Assembly: GCA_039029935.1 (NCBI GenBank)
Contig: JBCCFC010000669.1
Location: forward strand, 1 to 7,475
DNA: 7,475 nt
From: G039029935 sp039029935
Lineage (GTDB): Bacteria > Chloroflexota > Anaerolineae > Caldilineales > Caldilineaceae
Direction: 5' to 3'
Under the pieces are notes generated by a model. That model was given only the letters and a program-made list of their open reading frames with translations. It was not told the origin of the DNA and did no database searches. The translations under genes and the position numbers were made by a program. Of the stretch, positions 1 to 5,064 are shown piece by piece. How positions within the stretch are numbered: the stretch's first letter is position 1; each line of letters begins with the position of its first letter.

Positions 1-1087
1 CGATAATCTCAATCTCACCTTGTTCCGTAAATTTGACAGCATTGCCAACCAAATTGAGCAGGATTTGACGGAATCGGGTCACATCGCCCATGATCATTTC
101 GGGAAAATCATGTGGGGTGGTGGCATAAAGGCGTATCCCCTTCTCTTGCGCTTTGACTGATAATAGGTGGAGAACATGATTGATACATTGAATGACAAAA
201 AATGGCTGACTTTCAAGCACCATACGCCCCGCTTCAATCTTGGATAAGTCCAAAATCTCATCGATCACATCCACCAAAGCCTCACCACTGGTGCGGATGG
301 TTTCCAGATACTCTCTCTGTGTTTGATTGAGGTCTGTGTCAAGGAGGAGATTGGTCATGCCGATGACCCCATTCATCGGTGTCCGAATTTCATGACTCAT
401 ATTGGCAAGAAATTTGCTTTTAATCTGTGCCGCAGCCTCGGCCTCTTCTTTGGCTTGACGCAGTTCCGCTTCGCTTTCGACTAATTTTTGCTCTGCGCGA
501 TTGCGTGTAATTTCAAAGATAGCGTACAGCGTTGTGACACAAATCAAGCTAAATACGGTTGAACTGGTCAACGTGGTAGACTCTGGGAGCCAAGGGGGTG
601 TGACCGTTCCTGTGACAAAATCGGGAAAGAGGTGTCCTGCGCGCTCAATTTGTTTGAGACCGATAATAAAGGCAATATATAGACCTGCCACCGTGAATCC
701 GAGCTTTATACCATATAGATAGACTGTGAGTGCGACAATCAGAGGGTACCAAATAAAAATAGCCGCAGCATGGATATAAAAAATATAGGCTGAAACCATA
801 CTGGGCAACATGAGTGAGATGATATAGAGCAGCCCCATCAGCCGAATCGACCCTGTTAATCTGGGGATGGCTAAAATCAGCACATTCACCCAAAGGCCAA
901 TCTGTAACATGACGATGGCAGGCCAAGGAGACTCCGCCAGTATATGGTAGATGCTGAGGTTCACCATAAGCACAAAAAAGGCGCAGGCTGTCAGCAGGAT
1001 ACAGTTGCAAATGCGAAGTCGCTTTGTATTATTGGGGCCATCAGGGTAGGCTGGTCCCATGACGATGCGGACAAATTTGTCGATCAT
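1..1087 (-). CDS. Hybrid-type sensor histidine kinase, 3' part missing (downstream copy of tandem pair)
   Basis: The open frame runs from an ATG at 1087 off the left edge, giving 362 visible residues (MIDKFVRIVMG...). About six hydrophobic helices (roughly residues 25-48, 56-74, 81-105, 108-126, 131-147, 171-192) have only short loops. An Ala/Glu/Lys-rich coiled-coil linker (about 194-224) leads into HisKA with the H-box NMSHEIRTPMNG, phospho-accepting His at 232. The frame ends just after the HATPase N-box LNLVGNAVKFT (Asn349). The G1, F and G2 boxes and any receiver domain lie outside the window. By family knowledge it should autophosphorylate His232 in response to a membrane-sensed signal. 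It aligns without gaps to the next gene at about 55% identity, which supports both starts. It begins 2 bp after that gene's stop and has no convincing Shine-Dalgarno of its own, so translational coupling is likely. The ligand and partner are unknown. Confidence 0.93.
   Translation of the reverse strand, partial: MIDKFVRIVMGPAYPDGPNNTKRLRICNCILLTACAFFVLMVNLSIYHILAESPWPAIVMLQIGLWVNVLILAIPRLTGSIRLMGLLYIISLMLPSMVSAYIFYIHAAAIFIWYPLIVALTVYLYGIKLGFTVAGLYIAFIIGLKQIERAGHLFPDFVTGTVTPPWLPESTTLTSSTVFSLICVTTLYAIFEITRNRAEQKLVESEAELRQAKEEAEAAAQIKSKFLANMSHEIRTPMNGVIGMTNLLLDTDLNQTQREYLETIRTSGEALVDVIDEILDLSKIEAGRMVLESQPFFVIQCINHVLHLLSVKAQEKGIRLYATTPHDFPEMIMGDVTRFRQILLNLVGNAVKFTEQGEIEII
361..422. repeat. Near-identical 62-bp block shared with 2277-2338 (copy A)
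   Basis: This block covers the H-box region of the downstream kinase. It differs from 2277-2338 at only 3 of 62 bases, while the flanking DNA of the two genes has diverged strongly. The offset is 1916 bp, the same as the distance between the two start codons. Confidence 0.9.
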
Positions 1088-1089
1088 AC

Positions 1090-3003
1090 TTAAGGTAGTC
1101 TTGCCAATTCCTTTTTTAGTTCAGGAACACGAATGGGCTTGGCAATAAACCCATTCATGCCCGCTTCTTTCATGCGGGTACGCTCTTCATCAAGGACAGC
1201 AGCCGTCATGGCAATAATGCGTGGTGGTTTGATTTGCGTTTGTTGCGATAGATAGTGATGAATCTGGCGTGTGGCCTCCAATCCATCCATTTCTGGCATA
1301 TGAACATCCATCAGCACCAAATCATATGGCTGATTTTGGATTGCTTCAACGGCTTCGCGGCCATTATTGGCAAGATCGGCCTGGTAGCCCAGCTTTTGCA
1401 GAAGACGTATGGCAACCTTTTGATTGATGACGTTATCCTCAGCAAGCAGGATATTTGCAGGCGTTGCTGGCGCAAGGGGTGCGTTGATGTCGGTCAGCTT
1501 TTGTGGGGCATCCATTGGCTGATCAGAAATCTTATCGAAAATCGCAGGTAGGATAGCCACACGAGGCGATTTATCTGCACTATCAACAACAGGCTCTGGC
1601 ACGACGTCCAGACGGATTGTGAAGTAGAATTGTGAACCAACGCCGAGCTGACTCTCAACCCAGATCGCCCCATCCATCAATTCGACAATGCGCTTGCTAA
1701 TCGTCAACCCCAGCCCCGTACCACCATAACGGCGTGTCGTCGAGGAATCTGCCTGACTATAGCTCTCAAACAGGCTATCTAAGCGGTCTGCCGGAATGCC
1801 AATGCCCGTGTCACGCACACAAAATTGCAGCACGACTTGTTGAGGGACAGCCTGCGTACAATGTTGATGCTCATTATCTTGATGTGCTTGACGAGGCGGT
1901 TTCCTCAACTTCTTGACCTTGATGGTAATCTTGCCCTGTTCTGTAAACTTAAGTGCATTGCCCGTCAAATTGATCAGTACCTGACGGAGCCGAAACACAT
2001 CACCCGAAACCTTGGCAGGCACAGTGCGGGCGATATCAGCGGATAACAGGACTTCTTTCCGTTGCCCCTCAGCAGAAAGCATCATGAGAACATCTTGCAC
2101 ACATTCTTCTACCGAGAAGGGCGCATTCTCCAATACCATCATCTCGGATTCCAGCTTAGAGAAGTCCAAGATTTCATTGATGACTCCTAACAGCAATTCT
2201 CCACTCTTGCGAATTGTCTGCACATACTCTTCTTGTGTTTTGGTCAACTCTGTATCACACAATAAATCGGTCATACCGATGACCCCATTCATCGGTGTAC
2301 GAATTTCATGGCTCATATTGGCAAGAAATTCGCTTTTAGCGTCCGCCGTTGTCTCTGCGATTTCCTTCGCCTTTCGCAACTCCGACTCACGCTGCAATAA
2401 TGTCTCTTCCGCGCGGCTATAGGTCGATTCAAAAATCGTATAAAATGCAGTCAGGCAAAGTAGACTAAAGATAAAAGAACTGGCGAGTGTTGTTTCGGCA
2501 GGTGATTGAAATGGCGTCACTGTGTCTACAACAAGGTCTGGAAATGTATGTCCTGATATTTCCAGAGATTTTAACGTTGCAATCAGAAAAATGTAACTTG
2601 CCGTGATCACATAGCCACCACGTGTGCCATACATATAGACGATGAGTGCGACGATGATTGGATACCAGATTAAGATAGCCGGAAGATTGACATAAAAAAG
2701 ATATGCAGCCAGCATACTTGGGAGGGTTAACGAAAGCGTAAAGGCTATCATCATGACCTTGATGGAGCCAGTCAATCGTGGCAGAGTCAAGATAAGTAGA
2801 TTGCCCCACAGAACCACCTGCAACAGCGTAATCGCTGACCAAGGGCTACCATCTATAAAGTAATAGACGTTGAGAAACATTGTCAACAAAAAAAATCCAA
2901 AAGCGGACAAGACAACAAACTGGCAGATACGCAGTGTTTTGGGGTTGTCTGAAACGTCTGGATAGGCAGTACCCATCACCATTTGCACAAACTGCTCAAT
3001 CAC
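1090..3003 (-). CDS. Six-helix membrane hybrid sensor histidine kinase (HisKA-HATPase-REC), 637 aa
   Basis: Complete hybrid kinase. Six membrane helices lie at about 25-48, 56-74, 81-105, 108-126, 131-147 and 171-192. There is no large extracytoplasmic domain, so sensing is probably within the membrane or via the short 148-170 loop. A coiled-coil linker (193-224) precedes HisKA (H-box NMSHEIRTP, His232). HATPase follows with N-box INLTGNALKFT (Asn349), G1 DTGIGIP (Asp398), a SYSQAD F-box-like stretch and G2 GGTGLGL (427-433). A polar insert at about 366-390 separates the N- and G1-boxes. The receiver domain (517-637) has acidic AEDN (Asp523), phosphoacceptor Asp566 in LMDVHMP, Thr600 and Lys622. 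Phosphotransfer His232 to Asp566 is expected. No Hpt domain is present, so relay to a separate Hpt protein or autoregulation is possible. The GTG start at 3003 is supported by AAGAGAG about 7 nt upstream and by alignment with the paralogue's MID start. All catalytic residues look intact. Confidence 0.96.
   Translation of the reverse strand: MIEQFVQMVMGTAYPDVSDNPKTLRICQFVVLSAFGFFLLTMFLNVYYFIDGSPWSAITLLQVVLWGNLLILTLPRLTGSIKVMMIAFTLSLTLPSMLAAYLFYVNLPAILIWYPIIVALIVYMYGTRGGYVITASYIFLIATLKSLEISGHTFPDLVVDTVTPFQSPAETTLASSFIFSLLCLTAFYTIFESTYSRAEETLLQRESELRKAKEIAETTADAKSEFLANMSHEIRTPMNGVIGMTDLLCDTELTKTQEEYVQTIRKSGELLLGVINEILDFSKLESEMMVLENAPFSVEECVQDVLMMLSAEGQRKEVLLSADIARTVPAKVSGDVFRLRQVLINLTGNALKFTEQGKITIKVKKLRKPPRQAHQDNEHQHCTQAVPQQVVLQFCVRDTGIGIPADRLDSLFESYSQADSSTTRRYGGTGLGLTISKRIVELMDGAIWVESQLGVGSQFYFTIRLDVVPEPVVDSADKSPRVAILPAIFDKISDQPMDAPQKLTDINAPLAPATPANILLAEDNVINQKVAIRLLQKLGYQADLANNGREAVEAIQNQPYDLVLMDVHMPEMDGLEATRQIHHYLSQQTQIKPPRIIAMTAAVLDEERTRMKEAGMNGFIAKPIRVPELKKELARLP
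2277..2338. repeat. Near-identical 62-bp block shared with 361-422 (copy B)
   Basis: H-box coding block of the upstream kinase, matching copy A at 59 of 62 bases. Two of the differences are synonymous and one changes Lys to Glu just before FLANMSHE. Confidence 0.9.
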
Positions 3004-3049
3004 ATCTCACTCTCTTTTTCTATCATAATCTTACTGTACATTGAACGTT

Positions 3050-3080
3050 ATAATACTATATAAAGTTTCAAGTGTAACAA
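3050..3080 (-). promoter_or_regulatory. Weak promoter candidate for the kinase pair
   Basis: On the minus strand, TTGTTA (3080-3075) and TATTAT (3055-3050) resemble sigma-70 -35 and -10 boxes. Their spacing of 19 bp is longer than the usual 17. An overlapping TATAGT (3060-3055) is an alternative -10. Transcription would start about 40 nt before the GTG at 3003. The whole region is AT-rich, so chance matches are likely. Confidence 0.3.
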
Positions 3081-3218
3081 AAAAGATAATTCTGTGACGT
3101 TGTAAATATATGTACATTCATTGAAGATGCCGATATAAAAGTATCATATCATAACTTCCATAACTTTTGATCCTTCTAATGCTGTACTGCGAATGCTGGA
3201 TTGATTAGCGAAACATAG

Positions 3219-3230
3219 CGACATATGTCG
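3219..3230. promoter_or_regulatory. Perfect 12-bp palindrome, possible operator
   Basis: CGACATATGTCG is fully self-complementary. It sits about 216 bp upstream of the kinase start and about 80 bp past the thioesterase stop. No U-tract follows it in either direction, so a protein-binding site is likelier than a terminator. It may also be chance. Confidence 0.3.
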
Positions 3231-3310
3231 TATAGATTTTATTAGAATCGTGTTCTGTCGAGATTTTCATGGTACTCACAGAATATCCATCACCAACCAT
3301 CTATTCCATC

Positions 3311-3730
3311 TCATGTACTGGGTCTCACATAGGTCAACGTGTGGTGGGTCAATCGTTTTCCTGTCAAGCTCACACATTCCGCCACGCCATAGACCAAGCG
3401 TCGCCCTAACTTTAATACAGTCGCCGTACAGAGAAAATCCTCCTCCTGCGCCTTGCTCAAAAACGCCGTACTCATCTCCACCGTGACTGACTGATCAGTC
3501 GCTCCTAATTTGGTAAGGATGGCAAGCCACATGGCGACATCAGCCGCCGCCATAAACACGGGACCGCTGACAATACCACCCGGACGTTCAAAATTTGCCC
3601 GAAATGGCACGTTCAGGGTCGCTTCACCATCACCAATCGAGTGCAGGGTAAAGCCATAGTTTTCAACAAAGGCCGCGCTGTGTAAGACGCGTCGAATTTC
3701 TTCCTCGGTTGCCGCCAATTGTGCTGTCAT
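3311..3730 (-). CDS. PaaI-like hotdog-fold thioesterase, 139 aa
   Basis: Small single-domain hotdog protein, the usual length for PaaI/YiiD-like acyl-CoA thioesterases, which act in the cytoplasm as dimers or tetramers. The diagnostic stretch is residues 49-68: RPGG, then VSGP, then a hydrophobic helix with Asp64 in AADVAM, the position of the catalytic acid in this fold. The strands at about 81-90 (VTVEMSTAFL) and 101-107, and the closing 112-135, fit the core sheet. The acyl-CoA substrate cannot be deduced. I chose the ATG at 3730 because GGAGAG lies 4 nt upstream and the family domain starts soon after it. In-frame alternatives are the ATG at 3742 and a GTG at 3793, which would add an N-terminus with no domain character. 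It is divergent from the gene at 3838, with 107 bp between them. Confidence 0.88.
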   Translation of the reverse strand: MTAQLAATEEEIRRVLHSAAFVENYGFTLHSIGDGEATLNVPFRANFERPGGIVSGPVFMAAADVAMWLAILTKLGATDQSVTVEMSTAFLSKAQEEDFLCTATVLKLGRRLVYGVAECVSLTGKRLTHHTLTYVRPST

Positions 3731-3795
3731 TGTACTCTCCATTTTGCTATGGTAAACTTCTGTTCTGAAAATCATTTGGGCTGTGTCCAACACTC

Positions 3796-3809
3796 AGGCA
3801 AGGATGCCT
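3796..3809. repeat. Short inverted repeat in the divergent intergenic region
   Basis: AGGCA and TGCCT arms flank a 4-base loop AGGA. The element lies between the divergent starts at 3730 and 3838, where a shared regulator could bind. Five-bp arms are short enough to be chance. I could not define convincing -35/-10 boxes for either gene here. Confidence 0.3.
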
Positions 3810-3824
3810 AAGCTACATTACATC

Positions 3825-3830
3825 GAAAGG
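3825..3830 (+). promoter_or_regulatory. Ribosome binding site for the 3838 gene
   Basis: GAAAGG ends 7 nt before the ATG at 3838, a normal Shine-Dalgarno spacing, and it fixes that start. Confidence 0.65.
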
Positions 3831-3837
3831 TCAATCA

Positions 3838-4593
3838 ATGCATACCACTACACGTATCTATAACACCGATTTTCACTTTGGGTATCGCACCCAAAGTGGT
3901 GTTGAATCTACTACATTCGCAGCACTCTGTCCCGACTATCACCCGCTCGACCGCGTGGCCGTCGTGTCGCCATCCCTAGCCGATGGTCCGCTCGCCGCCA
4001 GCTATGCACTGTTGGCGTTGACGACGGCGTTTTATGATACACTGCGGGCGCGTCGTGATGATTTTTTTGACTATCCGCAACACTTCGCCTTTTTTGATGC
4101 CACCCAACTGCCAAACTGCATAACCGATCCACAACACCCACAGCGGGGCGCATGGTCGTGGCTGGATGTATGGCCGGACAACAAGTGGGCCATCACACCA
4201 TCATGTGCGTTTCAGTCGGATACAGAATTGGCGGATGCCATGCTCAAATTGGTCTTTGATTATCAAATTAATCGGATTTTCTGGCCGATTTTACTTAAGC
4301 CAGCGTCGGCCCAAGGTAGCAATCTGTTTCCGCATTATGGATGGAAAATGCTGCGGAGTCATGTGAAGTCTATCTACTATTATGGTGACGTTGTGCAGGA
4401 TACTCATGATGATGAGTATCCTCAGATTGAAGTGAGTGGAACGGTGGCAACGCAGACGTTGATCAATGAAGTGCTGGACCGTCTGCCGTCAGTGCCTAGT
4501 GAGGCACAACGTCAGCAGACGGTTTTGCGGCAGGTTTATCAGCGTGTGGATGTGGATGAATTTCTTGTGGAGGGGTGGTTAGGCGGGGTATAG
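3838..4593 (+). CDS. Hypothetical soluble protein, 251 aa
   Basis: I do not recognise this protein. The frame is complete, starts at an ATG with a good GAAAGG site, and has no signal peptide or membrane helix. It is rich in aromatic and acidic residues, with FFDYPQHFAFFDA at 79-91, WSWLDVWPDNKW at 106-117, a hydrophobic Ile/Phe/Trp patch (FDYQINRIFWPILL, about 140-153), and an acidic DTHDDEYPQ segment near 188-196. The C-terminal 50 residues look helical and Gln/Val-rich. None of these forms a catalytic motif I know. Its end overlaps the HTH gene on the opposite strand by 15 bp (4579-4593), so neither gene leaves room for a downstream untranslated region. Three perfect inverted repeats lie in or just beyond its last 200 bp. 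The thioesterase upstream is divergent and may share a control region. That is a positional inference only. Confidence 0.85.
   Translation: MHTTTRIYNTDFHFGYRTQSGVESTTFAALCPDYHPLDRVAVVSPSLADGPLAASYALLALTTAFYDTLRARRDDFFDYPQHFAFFDATQLPNCITDPQHPQRGAWSWLDVWPDNKWAITPSCAFQSDTELADAMLKLVFDYQINRIFWPILLKPASAQGSNLFPHYGWKMLRSHVKSIYYYGDVVQDTHDDEYPQIEVSGTVATQTLINEVLDRLPSVPSEAQRQQTVLRQVYQRVDVDEFLVEGWLGGV
4397..4422. repeat. Perfect 11-bp inverted repeat inside the coding region
   Basis: Arms AGGATACTCAT and ATGAGTATCCT flank the 4-base loop GATG. The stem is perfect and encodes the acidic QDTHDDEYP segment of the 251-aa protein. No T-run follows, so it is not a standard intrinsic terminator. Confidence 0.85.
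4478..4523. repeat. Compound stem-loop near the 3' end of the hypothetical gene
   Basis: Outer arms ACCGTCTGC (4478-4486) and GCAGACGGT (4515-4523) are perfectly complementary. Inside them, GTGCCT (4492-4497) and AGGCAC (4502-4507) form a second perfect stem with loop AGTG. On the plus strand TTTT follows at 4523-4526. For the convergent minus-strand gene the structure falls 56-101 nt after its stop, where a 3'-end structure would be expected. No U-tract follows in that direction. Confidence 0.7.
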
Positions 4594-4893
4594 ATCCTCA
4601 AGCTCCAAATCAAGTGCTTGAGCGATAGTAATGAGAACATCGGTGGTACTCTTACGCCGATCCGATTCAAGTTCTGCTAAATAAGACTCGTTGATTTCAG
4701 CTCGTTCTGCCAATTCTGTGCGCGTCAAGCCTCGGTATTCCCGCCACACTTGAATTGGGTTCTCTCCATCAAGGAGGGCATAGGTCACAGTGCTAGGAAT
4801 TAATTCTTCACCCTTTGCTATACGTTGTTTGGCGTCATCAAAGGCTTGGATATCTTCCTGCATTTCTATCACTTCAACATTAATCGTGTACAT
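4579..4893 (-). CDS. Xre-family HTH protein, antitoxin-like, no adjacent toxin
   Basis: Small DNA-binding protein of about 104 aa from the ATG at 4893. Residues about 11-44 form the acidic, helical segment that precedes the HTH in many antitoxin-like Xre proteins (AFDDAKQRIAKGEELIP). The conserved GENPIQVWREYRGLT (43-57) follows, then the HTH: ELAERAEI as the first helices and NESYLAELESDRR as the recognition helix. It closes with LITIAQALDLELEDL. By family knowledge such proteins bind an operator at their own promoter and often neutralise a RelE/ParE-type toxin. No toxin gene is visible on either side within the window. The start is uncertain: none of the ATG at 4893, the ATG at 4863 (94 aa) or a TTG at 4926 has a clear Shine-Dalgarno. 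If it starts at 4863, the small N-terminal strand VEVIE would be lost. Confidence 0.82.
   Translation of the reverse strand: MYTINVEVIEMQEDIQAFDDAKQRIAKGEELIPSTVTYALLDGENPIQVWREYRGLTRTELAERAEINESYLAELESDRRKSTTDVLITIAQALDLELEDLYPA
4597..4622. repeat. Inverted repeat just after the hypothetical gene stop
   Basis: Arms CTCAAGC and GCTTGAG (7 bp, 12-base loop) lie immediately past the plus-strand stop and inside the minus-strand HTH gene's 3' end. It could form the 3' end of the plus transcript, but no U-tract follows. Confidence 0.4.
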
Positions 4894-5002
4894 AACAATA
4901 GGATAGCATAGTGCGACCTCATACAAAAGATTTAGATTATTTGTTGATGCCCCACATACAACAGATTTGGAGAAATTCCAGAGTATAGGGCAAGATATAA
5001 TA

Positions 5003-5017
5003 CATTGTTAAACAATG
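5003..5017. promoter_or_regulatory. Perfect 15-bp operator-like palindrome in the divergent promoter region
   Basis: CATTGTT and AACAATG flank one central base. The site is 109 bp from the HTH gene's ATG and 47 bp from the TPR gene's ATG, in the 171-bp region between these divergent genes. Upstream, TATAAT occupies 4996-5001 on the plus strand. Overlapping its right arm is an extended -10 candidate TGCTATAGA at 5016-5024, also plus strand. A repressor here, plausibly the neighbouring HTH protein, would block transcription of the TPR gene. No good -35 box is evident. Confidence 0.5.
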
Positions 5018-5024
5018 CTATAGA
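5016..5024 (+). promoter_or_regulatory. Extended -10 promoter candidate for the TPR gene
   Basis: TGCTATAGA matches the TGn plus TATAAT-like pattern of extended -10 promoters, which need little -35 element. It predicts a transcript start near 5031 and a leader of about 33 nt before the ATG at 5065. It overlaps the palindrome's right arm, as a repressible promoter would. Confidence 0.35.
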
Positions 5025-5064
5025 TTTGTAGACACAGATAAGAAATATATCACTGGCAACCATC

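Larger units (their letters stand above)
3004..3310. other. AT-rich gene-free stretch between kinase start and thioesterase stop
   Basis: I see no credible coding region in these 307 bases. Both flanking genes are on the minus strand, so the stretch is downstream of the thioesterase and upstream of the kinase pair. It holds a weak minus-strand promoter candidate near 3050-3080, two copies of TGTACATT (3035-3042 and 3111-3118, each containing the palindrome TGTACA), and a 12-bp palindrome at 3219-3230. I find no clear hairpin plus U-tract terminator after the thioesterase stop. Confidence 0.7.

Noticed and set aside
645..1010. Minus-strand 121-codon frame
   Set aside because: It is a shifted-frame shadow of the membrane helices of the downstream kinase. 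The frame from 1087 matches the paralogue residue by residue.
2012..2422. Plus-strand 136-codon frame
   Set aside because: It is the antisense of the HisKA coding region of the complete kinase. The kinase frame has all conserved boxes.
3731..3793. Longer thioesterase N-terminus from a GTG at 3793
   Set aside because: It has no ribosome binding site and adds non-domain residues. The ATG at 3730 has GGAGAG at good spacing.
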